NCBI GenBank assembly: GCA_035630615.1
Contig: DASQKI010000075.1
Span: 44,452-108,451, forward strand
Source: DATFRX01 sp035630615
Lineage (GTDB): Bacteria; Actinomycetota; Actinomycetes; Propionibacteriales; Nocardioidaceae
DNA length: 64,000 nucleotides
Direction: 5' to 3'
The translations under genes and the position numbers were made by a program. The notes below the pieces were generated by a model that saw only the letters and a list, made by a program, of their open reading frames with translations, ran no database searches and was not told the origin of the DNA. This document shows, piece by piece, positions 25,258 through 34,226 of this stretch (position 1 is its first letter; each line of letters begins with the position of its first letter).

Positions 25258-27327
25258 TCACTCGGGAGTTTGGGCGTCGCGGAAGGCGTCGTAGACCAGC
25301 TTCTTCGTGGTGGAGTCGTACCCGAGCATCCCCATGACCGAGATGGCGTTGTACTCCATGTTGTAGCCGGCTCGCTCCTTGTAGTCCTTGAGCAGCCAGA
25401 ACACGTAGCCCGCGACGTAGTCGGACCGCGCCGTTGTCTGGGCCCAGTGCGACCGGAAGTTCGCGGCCTGCCACTCCTCGGTCCCCGCCTGGTCGGCCGA
25501 ACCGTGCGTGCCGGGGATCGACCAGCTGCCGTTTTCGGTGATGACGATCGGCTTGTCGGGGTATTGCGCGTGCACCGAGTCGATCGCCGGCCCGAGGTCC
25601 TCGTTCTTGCCGTAGAAGTAGCCGAAGTATTCGTTGAACCCGACGACATCGGCGAGGTCGAACGCCGGGTCGTTGGTCGTGGCCGACGCCCAGGTCACTG
25701 GCCGGTCACTGAGATCGACGGCCTTCACCGCTTGCTTCATGTCGGCCAGCCAGGCTCGATAGACCGGTGCGTCGCCGTACTCGGACTCGTTTTGCAGGCA
25801 CCACAAGATCGTCGCGGGACTGTTGTGCTGGTTCCACGTCATCGTCAGCGCCATCGCGCGAGACAGCCCGTAGTGCTCGGTCTGCAGCCGTTCCTGCGCC
25901 GTGTTGACCCACATGTTGTCGGTGTCGTCCATGACGAACACGCCGTGCCGGTCGGCCCAGTCATAGACGTACGGGTGACGCGTGTAGACCGTGTTGCGGA
26001 TCAGGTTCGCGTTCGTCTCGAGGACCTGGCCGAGTTCGTGGTCGTAGTCGGCGATCGTCATGGCGCGCCCGTTGGCCGCGGTCTCTTCGTGCCAGTTGAC
26101 GCCCTTGAGGAAGACCGGCTGTCCGTTGACGAGCAGGTGCGAGCCGTCGACGGTGACGGTGCGTGCGCCGTACGTCGTGGTCAGCCGATCGACCGTCACT
26201 CCCTCTGCGCCGAATGTTGTGGTCAGCGTCGCCGTGGCGGTCAGCACGTTGGGATCCGACGGGCTCCACGTCGGCGCGTCCGGGATCGCCGTCCGTACCG
26301 TCGCGACGGCCACGTCGTCGGCGCCGACGTCGACCCGCAGCGGCACCGGATCGGCTCCGGTCTCGCCGCCGGGGTCGAGGATGACCGTGCCGTGGAACGG
26401 CTTGCCGCCGTGGTTCTCGATCACGACCCGTGCGTCGAATCGTCCGGCACCCGCGTCGACCAGGATCTTGGCGATCGTGACGCGCGGCACCGACTCGAGC
26501 CAGACCGAGCGAGTGATGCCGGCATACGGCCAGTAGTCGACCGGCTTCCAGGGGATCGCCTTGTCATCGGTGATCGGGCCGGTCCCGGTCTCGTAGTCCT
26601 CGAAGTCGGCCCGCCGGTAGACGCGGACGGCGATGACGTTGGCCTGACCGGGTCGGATCGCGTCGCCGACCGGGAGGGCGAACGGCGCGTGACCGCCCTC
26701 GTGCCGGCCGACGAACGTGCCGTTGACCCAGACGTCGGCCGCGTAGCTGACCGCGAGGAAGTCGAGCCGGACGTACCGTTGCCGCCAGCTCAGCGGCACG
26801 TCGACCCGGGTGCGGTACCACGCGTACCCGTCGGTGAACGCGGTGCCCTGCCCGAAGCCGGTGCCGTCGTAGCTCCCCCAGCCGGGCTGGTCCTTGAGGT
26901 CCCAGGCCGACGGCACGGCGATGTGGTCCCAGCCCGAGTCGTCGAAGCCCGGCCGCTGCCAGCCTCGATCGAGCCCGACCGCGTCCGGGTCGAAGCGGAA
27001 GCGCCAGCTCCCGTCGAGATCGCGATAGCCGCGGGTGGGTTCGTGGGTCCGCCAGCCGTCGAACGAAGGGACGACGTCGCCGTACTGCAGGACGACGTTG
27101 GTGCCGTCGACGGTCCGCAGTGTCGTCTTCGCTGGCTCGTGGTCCTGCGGCGAGGTTGTGGATTTGGCCGGCTCGGTCCAACCAGCCTCGCTCGTTCCTC
27201 GCTCGGCGGCCAGGCCCATCCACGGACGCGAGCCGGCCAAATCCACAACCTCGCCTCCCGTGGCGCCCGACGGTACGAAAGCAGTGGCGATGAGCCCGCC
27301 AACGATCAGCGTTCGGGTGAGTCTCAT
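25258..27327 (-). CDS. Secreted GH2 glycosidase (beta-galactosidase-like) with inserted palindromic element
   Basis: A 689-residue enzyme with signal peptide (MRLTRTLIVGGLIATAFV...). Residues about 24-60 are encoded by a palindromic insertion (see repeat at 27149). Then the GH2 sugar-binding jelly roll (SAWDLKDQPGWGSYDGT, YVRLDFLAVSYAADVWVNG), an Ig-like domain, and a TIM barrel: LFLK-like VFLKGVNWHEE, WCLQNESEYGD with the acid/base Glu near residue 512, and VITENGSWS with the nucleophile near 596. GH2 families include beta-galactosidases, glucuronidases and galacturonidases; context favours beta-galactosidase. The start ATG 27327 overlaps the GH42 stop by one base (TGATG). Confidence 0.85.
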   Translation of the reverse strand: MRLTRTLIVGGLIATAFVPSGATGGEVVDLAGSRPWMGLAAERGTSEAGWTEPAKSTTSPQDHEPAKTTLRTVDGTNVVLQYGDVVPSFDGWRTHEPTRGYRDLDGSWRFRFDPDAVGLDRGWQRPGFDDSGWDHIAVPSAWDLKDQPGWGSYDGTGFGQGTAFTDGYAWYRTRVDVPLSWRQRYVRLDFLAVSYAADVWVNGTFVGRHEGGHAPFALPVGDAIRPGQANVIAVRVYRRADFEDYETGTGPITDDKAIPWKPVDYWPYAGITRSVWLESVPRVTIAKILVDAGAGRFDARVVIENHGGKPFHGTVILDPGGETGADPVPLRVDVGADDVAVATVRTAIPDAPTWSPSDPNVLTATATLTTTFGAEGVTVDRLTTTYGARTVTVDGSHLLVNGQPVFLKGVNWHEETAANGRAMTIADYDHELGQVLETNANLIRNTVYTRHPYVYDWADRHGVFVMDDTDNMWVNTAQERLQTEHYGLSRAMALTMTWNQHNSPATILWCLQNESEYGDAPVYRAWLADMKQAVKAVDLSDRPVTWASATTNDPAFDLADVVGFNEYFGYFYGKNEDLGPAIDSVHAQYPDKPIVITENGSWSIPGTHGSADQAGTEEWQAANFRSHWAQTTARSDYVAGYVFWLLKDYKERAGYNMEYNAISVMGMLGYDSTTKKLVYDAFRDAQTPE
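27149..27255. repeat. 107-bp palindromic element inside the GH2 gene
   Basis: Perfect 27-bp inverted arms, 27149-27175 (GGCGAGGTTGTGGATTTGG then CCGGCTCG) and 27229-27255, separated by 53 bases that contain CCTCGCTCGTTCCTCGCTCG. It lies in the minus-strand GH2 gene, just after the signal-peptide codons, and is read through in frame (VVDLAGSRPW ... TEPAKSTTSP). Perfect arms inside a coding sequence are not expected by chance and indicate a MITE- or REP-like mobile palindrome tolerated in a flexible leader-proximal segment. Confidence 0.85.
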
Positions 27328-29333
27328 CAGGCTGATTCCTTCGTCGGAGGCGTGCGGACGACCGCGACGTCGCGTCGATCGAGGCTGTGTCGTTCGCCCG
27401 CCACTGTCACCGTCACGGGTTCGTCGGTGTGGTTGAGGACGATGTGGTAGGCCGTGCCGTCGTCGGCGTAGCGGGTCCGGGCCTGGACGCCCGGCAGGAG
27501 GTCGGGCAGCGCCGGCTCTACACCGGCCACCGACCGGGCCTCGTCGAGCAGGCGCCGCGTCGTGCGGGAGTCCGGGCGGGTGCCGCAGTAGTAGGCGGTG
27601 CCGTTGCCGAGTCGGTGCCGGGTGATCGCGGGCCGGCCGGCCAGCTCCCCGTCGGCGAAGGCGGCGAGCTGCTCGGCGCCTTCGAGGTCGATGTCTTCGG
27701 ACCAGATGCTGCCGGTACCACCGAGGTCGCCGGTCAGCTCGACCGTGCCGCCGTCGGACAGCGGCCAAAACTCCTCGACTCGCAGCCCCAGCACCTCGCG
27801 GAAGGGCGCTGGATAGCCGCCGAGATGCACCCTGTCGCTGCGGTCGACGATGCCGGAGAAGTACGACATCACCAGCGTGCCGCCGGCGCGGACGTACTCG
27901 GTGAGGTTGGCCGCGTCGGCCGGACCGACCAGGTAGAGGTTGGGCACGACGACGAGCCGGTAGGCCGAGAGGTCGGCGCCCGGCGGCACGACCGCACAGG
28001 CGACGTTGGCGTCGTAGAGCGGCCGATAGTGCGCCAGCACGGTCTCCATCAGCCGGACATCCGTGCTGGGGTGCGAGTCGAGCTCGACCGCCCACCAGTT
28101 CGACCAGTCCATGACGATCGCGACCTCGGACCGCACTCGGGTGCCGACGATCTCGGGATGCTCGCCGAGCTCCCGGCCGAGCTCACGCACCTCGCGATGG
28201 ATCCGGGTGTCCGGCCCTCCGTGCGGAAGCATCGCCGAATGGAACTTCTCGGCACCGCCGCGCGACTGCCGCCACTGAAAGGACAACACCGAGTCGGCGC
28301 CGTGCGCGATCGCCTGCCAGCTCCAGAGCCGCATCACGCCGGGCGGCTTCGGCCCGTTGCGGGCGCGCCAGTTGACCGCGCTGGGCGCCTGCTCCATCAG
28401 CAGCCACGGCTCGCCGTCGCCGAGCGAGCGCATCAGGTCGTAGGCGAAGCCGACCTCCGACACCGTCGACGGGTCGTGCGGATCCGGGTACGAGTCGTGG
28501 CTGACCACGTCGACATGCGGCGCCCAGGCGAAGAAGTCGACCGGCTTCCAGACGCCGAGAAAGTTCGTCGTGACAGGGATATCGGGCGTCACTCGGTCAA
28601 CGATGTCCTTCTCGATCCGATAGCAGGCCAGCATCTCGTCGGAGCTGAACCGGGTGAAGTCGAGCCGCTGGCCCGGGTTGGAAAACGCCGGCTGCGTCCG
28701 TGGCGGCAGCACCTGCTCCCAGTCGGTGTAGCGCTGCGACCAGAACGACGTCGACCATGCGTCATTGAGCTGGTCCAGATCGCCGTAGCGGGCACGTAAC
28801 CAGCCGCGGAAGGCCTCAGCCGACACGTCGCAGTAGCAGTCGGAGACGTGGCAGCCGTACTCGTTGCCGACGTGCCACAGCGCCAGCGCCGGGTGGTCCG
28901 CGTACCGGCGCGCGAGCCTGTCGACCAGCCGCGCGGCGTACTCGCGATAGATCGGGCTCGACGGGCAATAGTGCTGCCGTCCGCCCGGCCACAGCCTGGT
29001 GCCGTCGGCCCGCATCGGCAGGATCTCCGGGTGCCGCTGCGACATCCACGGCGGCGGCGAGGCCGTCATCGTCGCGAGGCACACCGCGACGTCGCCACCG
29101 TGCAGCAGGTCCATGACCCGGTCGAACCACGCGAAGTCGAACTCACCCGGCTTCGGCTCCAACTGTGCCCAGCCGAAGATGCCGAGCGACACCATCGTCA
29201 CGCCGGTTTCCTTCATCAGCTGGACGTCTTCGGCCCACACGTCCTCGGGCCACTGCTCGGGGTTGTAGTCGCCGCCATACGCGAAGCCCGCCAGGCGGCG
29301 TCGCAGCGCGGTCACGCGGTCTTGATCGGTCAT
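27327..29333 (-). CDS. GH42 beta-galactosidase
   Basis: A 668-residue enzyme without signal peptide, so probably cytoplasmic and acting on imported galacto-oligosaccharides. GFAYGGDYNPEQWPEDVW (about 16-33) is the GH42 opening. ALWHVGNEYGCHVSDCYCD carries the acid/base Glu (about residue 156) together with cysteines of the GH42 zinc site, and WLLMEQAPSAVNWR carries the nucleophile (about 312). Trimerisation (A42-M) and C-terminal beta domains follow, giving the usual 660-700 residue length. ATG 29333 overlaps the permease stop (ATGA), coupling it to the transporter genes. Confidence 0.95.
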   Translation of the reverse strand: MTDQDRVTALRRRLAGFAYGGDYNPEQWPEDVWAEDVQLMKETGVTMVSLGIFGWAQLEPKPGEFDFAWFDRVMDLLHGGDVAVCLATMTASPPPWMSQRHPEILPMRADGTRLWPGGRQHYCPSSPIYREYAARLVDRLARRYADHPALALWHVGNEYGCHVSDCYCDVSAEAFRGWLRARYGDLDQLNDAWSTSFWSQRYTDWEQVLPPRTQPAFSNPGQRLDFTRFSSDEMLACYRIEKDIVDRVTPDIPVTTNFLGVWKPVDFFAWAPHVDVVSHDSYPDPHDPSTVSEVGFAYDLMRSLGDGEPWLLMEQAPSAVNWRARNGPKPPGVMRLWSWQAIAHGADSVLSFQWRQSRGGAEKFHSAMLPHGGPDTRIHREVRELGRELGEHPEIVGTRVRSEVAIVMDWSNWWAVELDSHPSTDVRLMETVLAHYRPLYDANVACAVVPPGADLSAYRLVVVPNLYLVGPADAANLTEYVRAGGTLVMSYFSGIVDRSDRVHLGGYPAPFREVLGLRVEEFWPLSDGGTVELTGDLGGTGSIWSEDIDLEGAEQLAAFADGELAGRPAITRHRLGNGTAYYCGTRPDSRTTRRLLDEARSVAGVEPALPDLLPGVQARTRYADDGTAYHIVLNHTDEPVTVTVAGERHSLDRRDVAVVRTPPTKESA

Positions 29334-30256
29334 CCCTTGACGCTCCCTTGGGTCAGGCCGCTCCGCCAGAAGCGCTGCAGCACGACCATCGCGATCATCA
29401 GCGGCACCACCGAGACGAACGCGCCGCCGACGGTGAGTTGGTAGAGCTCCGGCTGCCGACCGGCGAACGTGTACCACGACGTCAGGCCGAGGGTGATCGG
29501 ATAGAGATTCGGATCGGACAGCATCACCAGCGGCAGGAAGTAGTTGTTCCAGATCCCGACGAATTGGAAGAGGAAGATCGTGACGAGCGCCGGCGTCATG
29601 ATCCGAAGTGCGACCGTCGCGAAGATCCGAAACTCGCCGGCCCCGTCGATGCGAGCGGCCTCGAGCAGGTCGTCGGGCACGGCGGCCGCCGCGTAGATCC
29701 GACAGAGATAGACCCCGAACGGACTGACGATGCTCGGCAGCAGCACCGACCAGTACGTGTTGGCCAACTCGACCTTGCTGAGCATCAGGTACAACGGCAG
29801 AGCGAGCGCTGTCATCGGGATGAAGACCCCCGCGAGGATCAGGTTGAACACGGCTTCTCGGCCTCGGAACCAAAACTTCGCGAGGCCATAGCCGGCCATC
29901 GCCGACACGAACGTGGCGATCAATGCCCCACCACCCGCGTAGATGACGCTGTTGAGCGTCCAGCGCAGGTAGATGCCGTCCTGGAACGTCAGGACGTTTT
30001 CGAGATTGTCGAGCAGTCGCGGATTGGCGAACCACAACCCCGACGTGCCGAACAGGTCCCCGGTCGACTTCGTGGCGGCGACCAGGATCCAGTAGACCGG
30101 CAGCAGGAAGTAGACCGCGGCGATCGCGAGGCCGCCGACGACGAGGACGCGGGACCGCAGCGTCGAGTCGGTCGGCCGGCGCGGCTCGTGGCGGACCTCG
30201 CGCGGCTTCGGGGGAGCCTCCGATGTCGGTGGCGGGCTGACTCGAGTGTCGGTCAT
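29330..30256 (-). CDS. Carbohydrate ABC transporter permease (MalG type)
   Basis: A 308-residue inner-membrane subunit of a CUT1-type sugar importer. After a hydrophilic, proline-rich N-terminus (residues 1-34) there are six hydrophobic segments, and the EAA loop reads LLEAARIDGAGEFRIFATVA (about 195-214), which docks the ATPase. The stop TGA overlaps the GH42 start and the start overlaps the partner permease stop, both as ATGA. No ATP-binding subunit is encoded in the cluster, so a shared MsiK-like ATPase elsewhere is likely, as is usual in actinobacteria. Confidence 0.94.
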   Translation of the reverse strand: MTDTRVSPPPTSEAPPKPREVRHEPRRPTDSTLRSRVLVVGGLAIAAVYFLLPVYWILVAATKSTGDLFGTSGLWFANPRLLDNLENVLTFQDGIYLRWTLNSVIYAGGGALIATFVSAMAGYGLAKFWFRGREAVFNLILAGVFIPMTALALPLYLMLSKVELANTYWSVLLPSIVSPFGVYLCRIYAAAAVPDDLLEAARIDGAGEFRIFATVALRIMTPALVTIFLFQFVGIWNNYFLPLVMLSDPNLYPITLGLTSWYTFAGRQPELYQLTVGGAFVSVVPLMIAMVVLQRFWRSGLTQGSVKG

Positions 30257-31149
30257 CGCCGGTCGCCCCCGCGTCCGATCAGCCGCAAGAAGCCGAACGA
30301 CAGCACCATCGCGACCAGCGCGAGCAGCACCGCCTCGGCGGCCGCCAGGTGATAGTTGTTGTTGCTGAAGGCCTCGTTGTAGGCCGCCATGTTGGGCGTG
30401 TAATGACTGCTGATGCTCGTCGAGACCGGCTTCAGGATCAGGGGTTCGGCGAACAGTTGCAGCGTCCCGATGATCGTGAAGACCGTCGTGAGCACGATCG
30501 CCGGACGCACCATCGGCAGCTTGATGTGGCGCACGATGTGCCACCCACTGGCGCCGTCCACCCGCGCCGCCTCGTAGAGGTTCGGGTCGATCGACTGCAA
30601 CTGCGCGACCAGGACCAGCATGTTGTAGCCGACGAACTCCCAGGTGACGATGTTGACGATCGACAGCAACACGGTGTCGCCGCCGAGGAAGTCGACGTGG
30701 ATACCGACCTGGTCGAGGGCGCCGACGATCGGGCTCACGCCCGGGACGTACAGGAAGCCCCACAGGATCGACGCGATCACGCCCGGGACACCGAACGGCA
30801 GGAAGTACGCCGTCCGGAAGAACGGCACCCCGCGTGCCGACGCCGTCTCCAGTAGCAAGGCGAGGACGAGCGCGAAGACGATCATCACCGGCACCTGGAT
30901 GGCGGCGAAGACCACCACCCGTCCGAGGCTGTCGACGAACCCCGGCTCCTGCAGCGCGTCGACGTAGTTGTCGAATCCGGCGAAGACCTGCTCCTCGCCA
31001 CCGAGGCCCAAGGCGCCGGTTCGTTCGATCGTGAACAAGCTCTGGTAGATCGCGTAGACGATCGGGAGGAGGAAGAACAGCGCGAACAGGATCCCGAACG
31101 GCGCGAGAAAGCCCGCGGCCGTCCGCGCGTCATGACGGCGCATCGACAC
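30253..31149 (-). CDS. Carbohydrate ABC transporter permease (MalF type)
   Basis: A 298-residue six-helix permease, partner of the 29330 gene. The EAA motif is YEAARVDGASGWHIVRHIKL (about 193-212), and helices such as FGILFALFFLLPIVYAIYQS near the N-terminus fit the CUT1 family. The start is either GTG 31149 (GGGGAG five bases upstream) or ATG 31143; GTG has the better spacing. It lies two bases after the solute-binding-protein stop. Together the two permeases and the lipoprotein form an oligosaccharide importer. Confidence 0.94.
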   Translation of the reverse strand: MSMRRHDARTAAGFLAPFGILFALFFLLPIVYAIYQSLFTIERTGALGLGGEEQVFAGFDNYVDALQEPGFVDSLGRVVVFAAIQVPVMIVFALVLALLLETASARGVPFFRTAYFLPFGVPGVIASILWGFLYVPGVSPIVGALDQVGIHVDFLGGDTVLLSIVNIVTWEFVGYNMLVLVAQLQSIDPNLYEAARVDGASGWHIVRHIKLPMVRPAIVLTTVFTIIGTLQLFAEPLILKPVSTSISSHYTPNMAAYNEAFSNNNYHLAAAEAVLLALVAMVLSFGFLRLIGRGGDRR

Positions 31150-31151
31150 GA

Positions 31152-32474
31152 CTACTCCCCTGCCACCGGCAGACCCTTCTTTTCCAGATCGTCGATCGTC
31201 AAGCCCTGGGCCTGCTCGACCGCGTCGACGAACGTGCCGTCACCCTCGATGGCGGCTTGGAAGCCGTCGTTGAGATGCTCGTAGGTCTGCGACGTCGTGG
31301 GGATCCACTGCCAGCTCTTGTCGATGTGCTCATCGGCATCGGCGAAGACCTCGTTGTAGCGCTGGCCCCCGAAGAACGGGTCGGCCCGGTCGAGTACCGA
31401 TCCGGAGAACGCGTCCGACGCGGCCGGCCAGCCATAGCCGCCCTGGATCAGCAGGTCGACCGCCTCGGGGTCGGTGTTGAGCCAAACCGCGAAGTCCAGC
31501 GCTTCCTCTGGATAGTCGGCGCCCTTCAAGAGCGCGGTCGACGACCCGCCCCAGTTGGCCGACGCGAACTCGGAGGCGTCGTCCCACTGCGGCATCGGCG
31601 CGACCCGCCAGTTGCCCGCCGTCTTCGGAGCGTTGCCCCGCAAGATGGCGTCGCCCCACTGAGCGCTGACCCAGCCGACGATCTGGCCCTCTTGGAGGTC
31701 CTTGTACCAGCCGTTGGCGAAGTCGGGCTCGGTCTTGACCAGGTCCTCGTCGATGAGCCGCTGCCAAAACTCCGCAACCTTACGGGTCGCCTCGTTGTCG
31801 ATGTCGACGGTCCAGTCGTCGCCGTCGGTGCCGAACCACCGCGCTCCGGCCTGCCAGGCGAGTGCGGTGAACCAGGCCGAGTTGCCCGGCGGGAAGGTCC
31901 CGATGTACGCGCCGTGCTCACGGATCTCGCGCGCCGCGGCCTCGTACTCGGTCCACGTCGTCGGCGGCTCGATCCCCCACTTGTCGAACAGGTCCTGGCG
32001 GTAGAACATCGCCATCGGCCCGGACGCCTGCGGGATCGCGTAGACCTCGTCGCCGAACGAGACCTGCTCCCACTGCCAGTCGACGAACTTGTCGGCGTCG
32101 TCGGGCGCGCCGTACTGCGTGATCTCCTCGACCCCATCGGCGAGCAGGAAGCTCGGCAGCTCCTGGTATTCGACCTGGGCGAGATCGGGGGCGTTGCCGG
32201 CCTCGAGCGCGGAGTACATCTTCGCGTATCCGCCGGAGGTGCCGACCGTGATGGTCGACAGCTTCACCTGTACGTCGGGGTTCTCCGAGTTCCACAGGTC
32301 GACGGCCTTGTCGATGCCCGGCACCCACGACCAGAACTCGAGAGTGACCTTCTGACCCGGCTTTAGCTCCTGCGTGCTCGAGTCGTCGTCTCCGTCTCCG
32401 CAGGCGGCGACGGACAGTGCCAGCAACGCGGCGGCCACCAGGACCGAAATCTTGCGGCGTGCATGTCGGATCAT
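31152..32474 (-). CDS. Extracellular sugar-binding lipoprotein of ABC transporter
   Basis: A 440-residue solute-binding protein of the CUT1 cluster. The signal MIRHARRKISVLVAAALLAL ends in the lipobox SVAAC (Cys near 25), so it is a membrane-anchored lipoprotein. KVTLEFWSWVPGIDKAVDLW opens the mature fold; APDLAQVEYQELPSFLLADG and IPQASGPMAMFYRQDLFDKW are typical binding-protein segments. AGGAG lies seven bases before ATG 32474. It is the first gene of the leftward seven-gene operon and probably binds galacto- or arabinogalacto-oligosaccharides; the ligand is inferred only from the glycosidases downstream. Confidence 0.94.
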   Translation of the reverse strand: MIRHARRKISVLVAAALLALSVAACGDGDDDSSTQELKPGQKVTLEFWSWVPGIDKAVDLWNSENPDVQVKLSTITVGTSGGYAKMYSALEAGNAPDLAQVEYQELPSFLLADGVEEITQYGAPDDADKFVDWQWEQVSFGDEVYAIPQASGPMAMFYRQDLFDKWGIEPPTTWTEYEAAAREIREHGAYIGTFPPGNSAWFTALAWQAGARWFGTDGDDWTVDIDNEATRKVAEFWQRLIDEDLVKTEPDFANGWYKDLQEGQIVGWVSAQWGDAILRGNAPKTAGNWRVAPMPQWDDASEFASANWGGSSTALLKGADYPEEALDFAVWLNTDPEAVDLLIQGGYGWPAASDAFSGSVLDRADPFFGGQRYNEVFADADEHIDKSWQWIPTTSQTYEHLNDGFQAAIEGDGTFVDAVEQAQGLTIDDLEKKGLPVAGE

Positions 32475-32670
32475 CGGGATGCTCCTATTGTGTCGATGTG
32501 CGCATCGGCTTCGGCGCCCAGAAGGATCACGTCCAGAGCCGCGATCAGGCCGCGCGAACGCATCGTCGAGATCATCGGCCAGTCCTTTCGGCGGGTGGGA
32601 CGGACGGGCACGCCCGGTGGCGGCAAGGATGGGACCGCACGGTTGAAGCGTCGTCCGACGGCCGGCGCGC

Positions 32671-32676
32671 TGTCAA
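32671..32676 (-). promoter_or_regulatory. Possible -35 element for the leftward sugar operon
   Basis: The minus strand has a consensus TTGACA in the 263-base divergent region between the binding-protein and SDR genes. No good -10 hexamer is found at 16-18 bases, so this is only a candidate. It lies within 25 bases of the rightward promoter, so one FadR-type regulator could control both operons. Confidence 0.35.
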
Positions 32677-32680
32677 GATA

Positions 32681-32709
32681 TTGTCATAAAAAAAGCCTTG
32701 TCCTAGGCT
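32681..32709 (+). promoter_or_regulatory. Sigma-70-type promoter for the SDR-fadR-dgoD operon
   Basis: TTGTCA at 32681-32686 and TAGGCT at 32704-32709 are spaced by exactly 17 bases, 29 bases before the GTG start of the SDR gene. The spacer holds an AT-rich run that stands out in this GC-rich DNA, and the -10 lies in GCCTTGTCCTAGGC, a GCCT-N6-AGGC inverted repeat that could be an operator for the GntR-family regulator encoded downstream. The short leader suggests a nearly leaderless start. Confidence 0.6.
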
Positions 32710-32737
32710 GGTTGATGCCACGAGAGGGGTCATCCAC

Positions 32738-33490
32738 GTGCCCAACCCGCCGTCCGAGAGGTTTCGCGGCCGCACCGCCGTCATCACCGGTGCGGCGTCC
32801 GGGATCGGAGCAGCGACCGCGCATCGACTCGCGGCCGAGGGCGCCGCTGTGATCCTGGCCGACGTCGCCCCGGCCGGCACCGACATCGCTGCCGAGGTGC
32901 GGAAGCTCCACGGCGCGGACGCGGAGTTCGTGCAGTTCGACGTCGCCGACGAGTCCGGCTGGTCGGCGCTGGTCGATCGGGTCGACGCCGACATCCTGGT
33001 GAGCAACGCGGCGATCGCCGACGTGCGCCCCGTTCTCGAGCACAATCGAGAGTCGTGGGACCGTCACCTCGCCGTTTCCCTGACCGGCGCGTTCCTCGGC
33101 GCCCGCGCCTTCCTCCCGGGCCTGCGCCGGCGCGGCGGCAACATCGTGGTGACGTCGTCGGTCCACGCGTTGATCGGCATTCCCGCGCATCCGGCCTACG
33201 CGGCGGCAAAGGGCGGGCTCAACGCACTCGTCCGCCAGCTTGCCGTCGAGTACGGTCCCGATGTCCGAGTCAACGCCGTCGTTCCGGGCCCGGTGCTCAC
33301 GGCCATGTGGGACCGTGTGCCGCCTGACGACCGCGAGCGCAGCGCCGATGCCACGGCGCTCAAGCGGCTCGGGCGACCGGAGGAGGTCGCGGCCGCGATC
33401 GCGTTCTTGGGCTCCGACGACGCATCGTTCATGACCGGAAGCACGCTGGTGGTCGACGGCGGCTGGAGCATCAGCAAGGCTTCGGCCTGA
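32738..33490 (+). CDS. SDR-family dehydrogenase, probable sugar (galactose) 1-dehydrogenase
   Basis: A 250-residue classical SDR. Nucleotide motif TGAASGIGAAT (about 17-27), an acidic residue after beta2 (LADV, NAD preference), SNAAIADV in place of NNAG, catalytic Ser in VTSSVHALIG, and YAAAKGG with Tyr/Lys (about residues 152-156). The end SFMTGSTLVVDGGWS is standard. The first gene of an operon encoding galactonate dehydratase and SMP-30 lactonase, so oxidation of galactose or a related aldose to its lactone is the likely step; the substrate is inferred from context only. GTG 32738 has GAGAGGGG upstream. Confidence 0.85.
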   Translation: MPNPPSERFRGRTAVITGAASGIGAATAHRLAAEGAAVILADVAPAGTDIAAEVRKLHGADAEFVQFDVADESGWSALVDRVDADILVSNAAIADVRPVLEHNRESWDRHLAVSLTGAFLGARAFLPGLRRRGGNIVVTSSVHALIGIPAHPAYAAAKGGLNALVRQLAVEYGPDVRVNAVVPGPVLTAMWDRVPPDDRERSADATALKRLGRPEEVAAAIAFLGSDDASFMTGSTLVVDGGWSISKASA

Positions 33491-33506
33491 ACTACGGGAG
33501 GACCTG

Positions 33507-34226
33507 GTGGCGATCTACTCCAAGCGCGGCGTGCACGGACAGACCGTCCGCGAGCTCGCCCGGCGCATCCTCGTCGGCGAATACCCCGAAGGCGCCACCA
33601 TCGACGTCGCGAGCCTCGAGCGTGACCTCGACGTCAGCCGCACCGCACTGCGCGAGGCGCTCAAGGTGCTCGCCGCCAAGGGCCTCGTCGACGCCCGGCA
33701 AAAGCGCGGAACCTTCGTACGCGCGCGTGCCGACTGGAATCTGCTCGACGCCGACATCATCCGGTGGCAGTTCGCCGAGCGATCCGATGACGACTTCCTC
33801 GACAACCTCCACGACGTACGTAGGATCGTCGAACCCGCCGGGGCTCGCCGAGCCGCGGAGCGACGTACCGACGACGATCTGAAGATCCTGGAGGCCGCCC
33901 TCGACACGATGTCGGCGGCCGACGGCGATCCGGTCGAAGCCGTCGACGCCGACCTGGCGTTTCATCGGGCGTTGCTCGCGGCGACCCACAACGAGCTCCT
34001 CATGCGCATGGAGGTTTTGCTCGAGACCGGGCTGGCGACGAGAGATCGCCTGGTCCACGGCGCCGACCCGCACGACGATCCGGTGCCGAGTCACCGCGCG
34101 GTGCTCGACGCGATCCGCGGCCAAGACCCCGACGCCGCCGAAGCGGCCGTACACGCCCTGCTGGACAAGGCTCTCGCAGATCTCCAGAAGACCCGCAAGG
34201 GCGCGAAGCGAAGGACGACGCGGTGA
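33507..34226 (+). CDS. GntR-family (FadR/FCD) transcriptional regulator
   Basis: A 239-residue regulator. Residues 8-75 are a winged helix-turn-helix (VRELARRILVGEYPEG, SLERDLDVSRTALREALKVL, GTFVRA). Residues 95-225 are the FCD ligand domain, with DLAFHRALLAATHN and PSHRAVLDAI supplying the Asp/His metal site. Relatives control hexuronate and aldonate pathways and respond to the acid sugar. GTG 33507 has GGGAGG at good spacing. Located between the SDR and dgoD, and so probably regulates both divergent operons from the 32.48-32.73 kb gap. Confidence 0.93.
   Translation: MAIYSKRGVHGQTVRELARRILVGEYPEGATIDVASLERDLDVSRTALREALKVLAAKGLVDARQKRGTFVRARADWNLLDADIIRWQFAERSDDDFLDNLHDVRRIVEPAGARRAAERRTDDDLKILEAALDTMSAADGDPVEAVDADLAFHRALLAATHNELLMRMEVLLETGLATRDRLVHGADPHDDPVPSHRAVLDAIRGQDPDAAEAAVHALLDKALADLQKTRKGAKRRTTR

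Noticed and set aside
29165..30352. Long plus-strand open frame opposite the ABC permease and GH42 genes
   Set aside because: Composition is Arg/Gln/His-rich without any motif and it mirrors well-supported genes on the minus strand.
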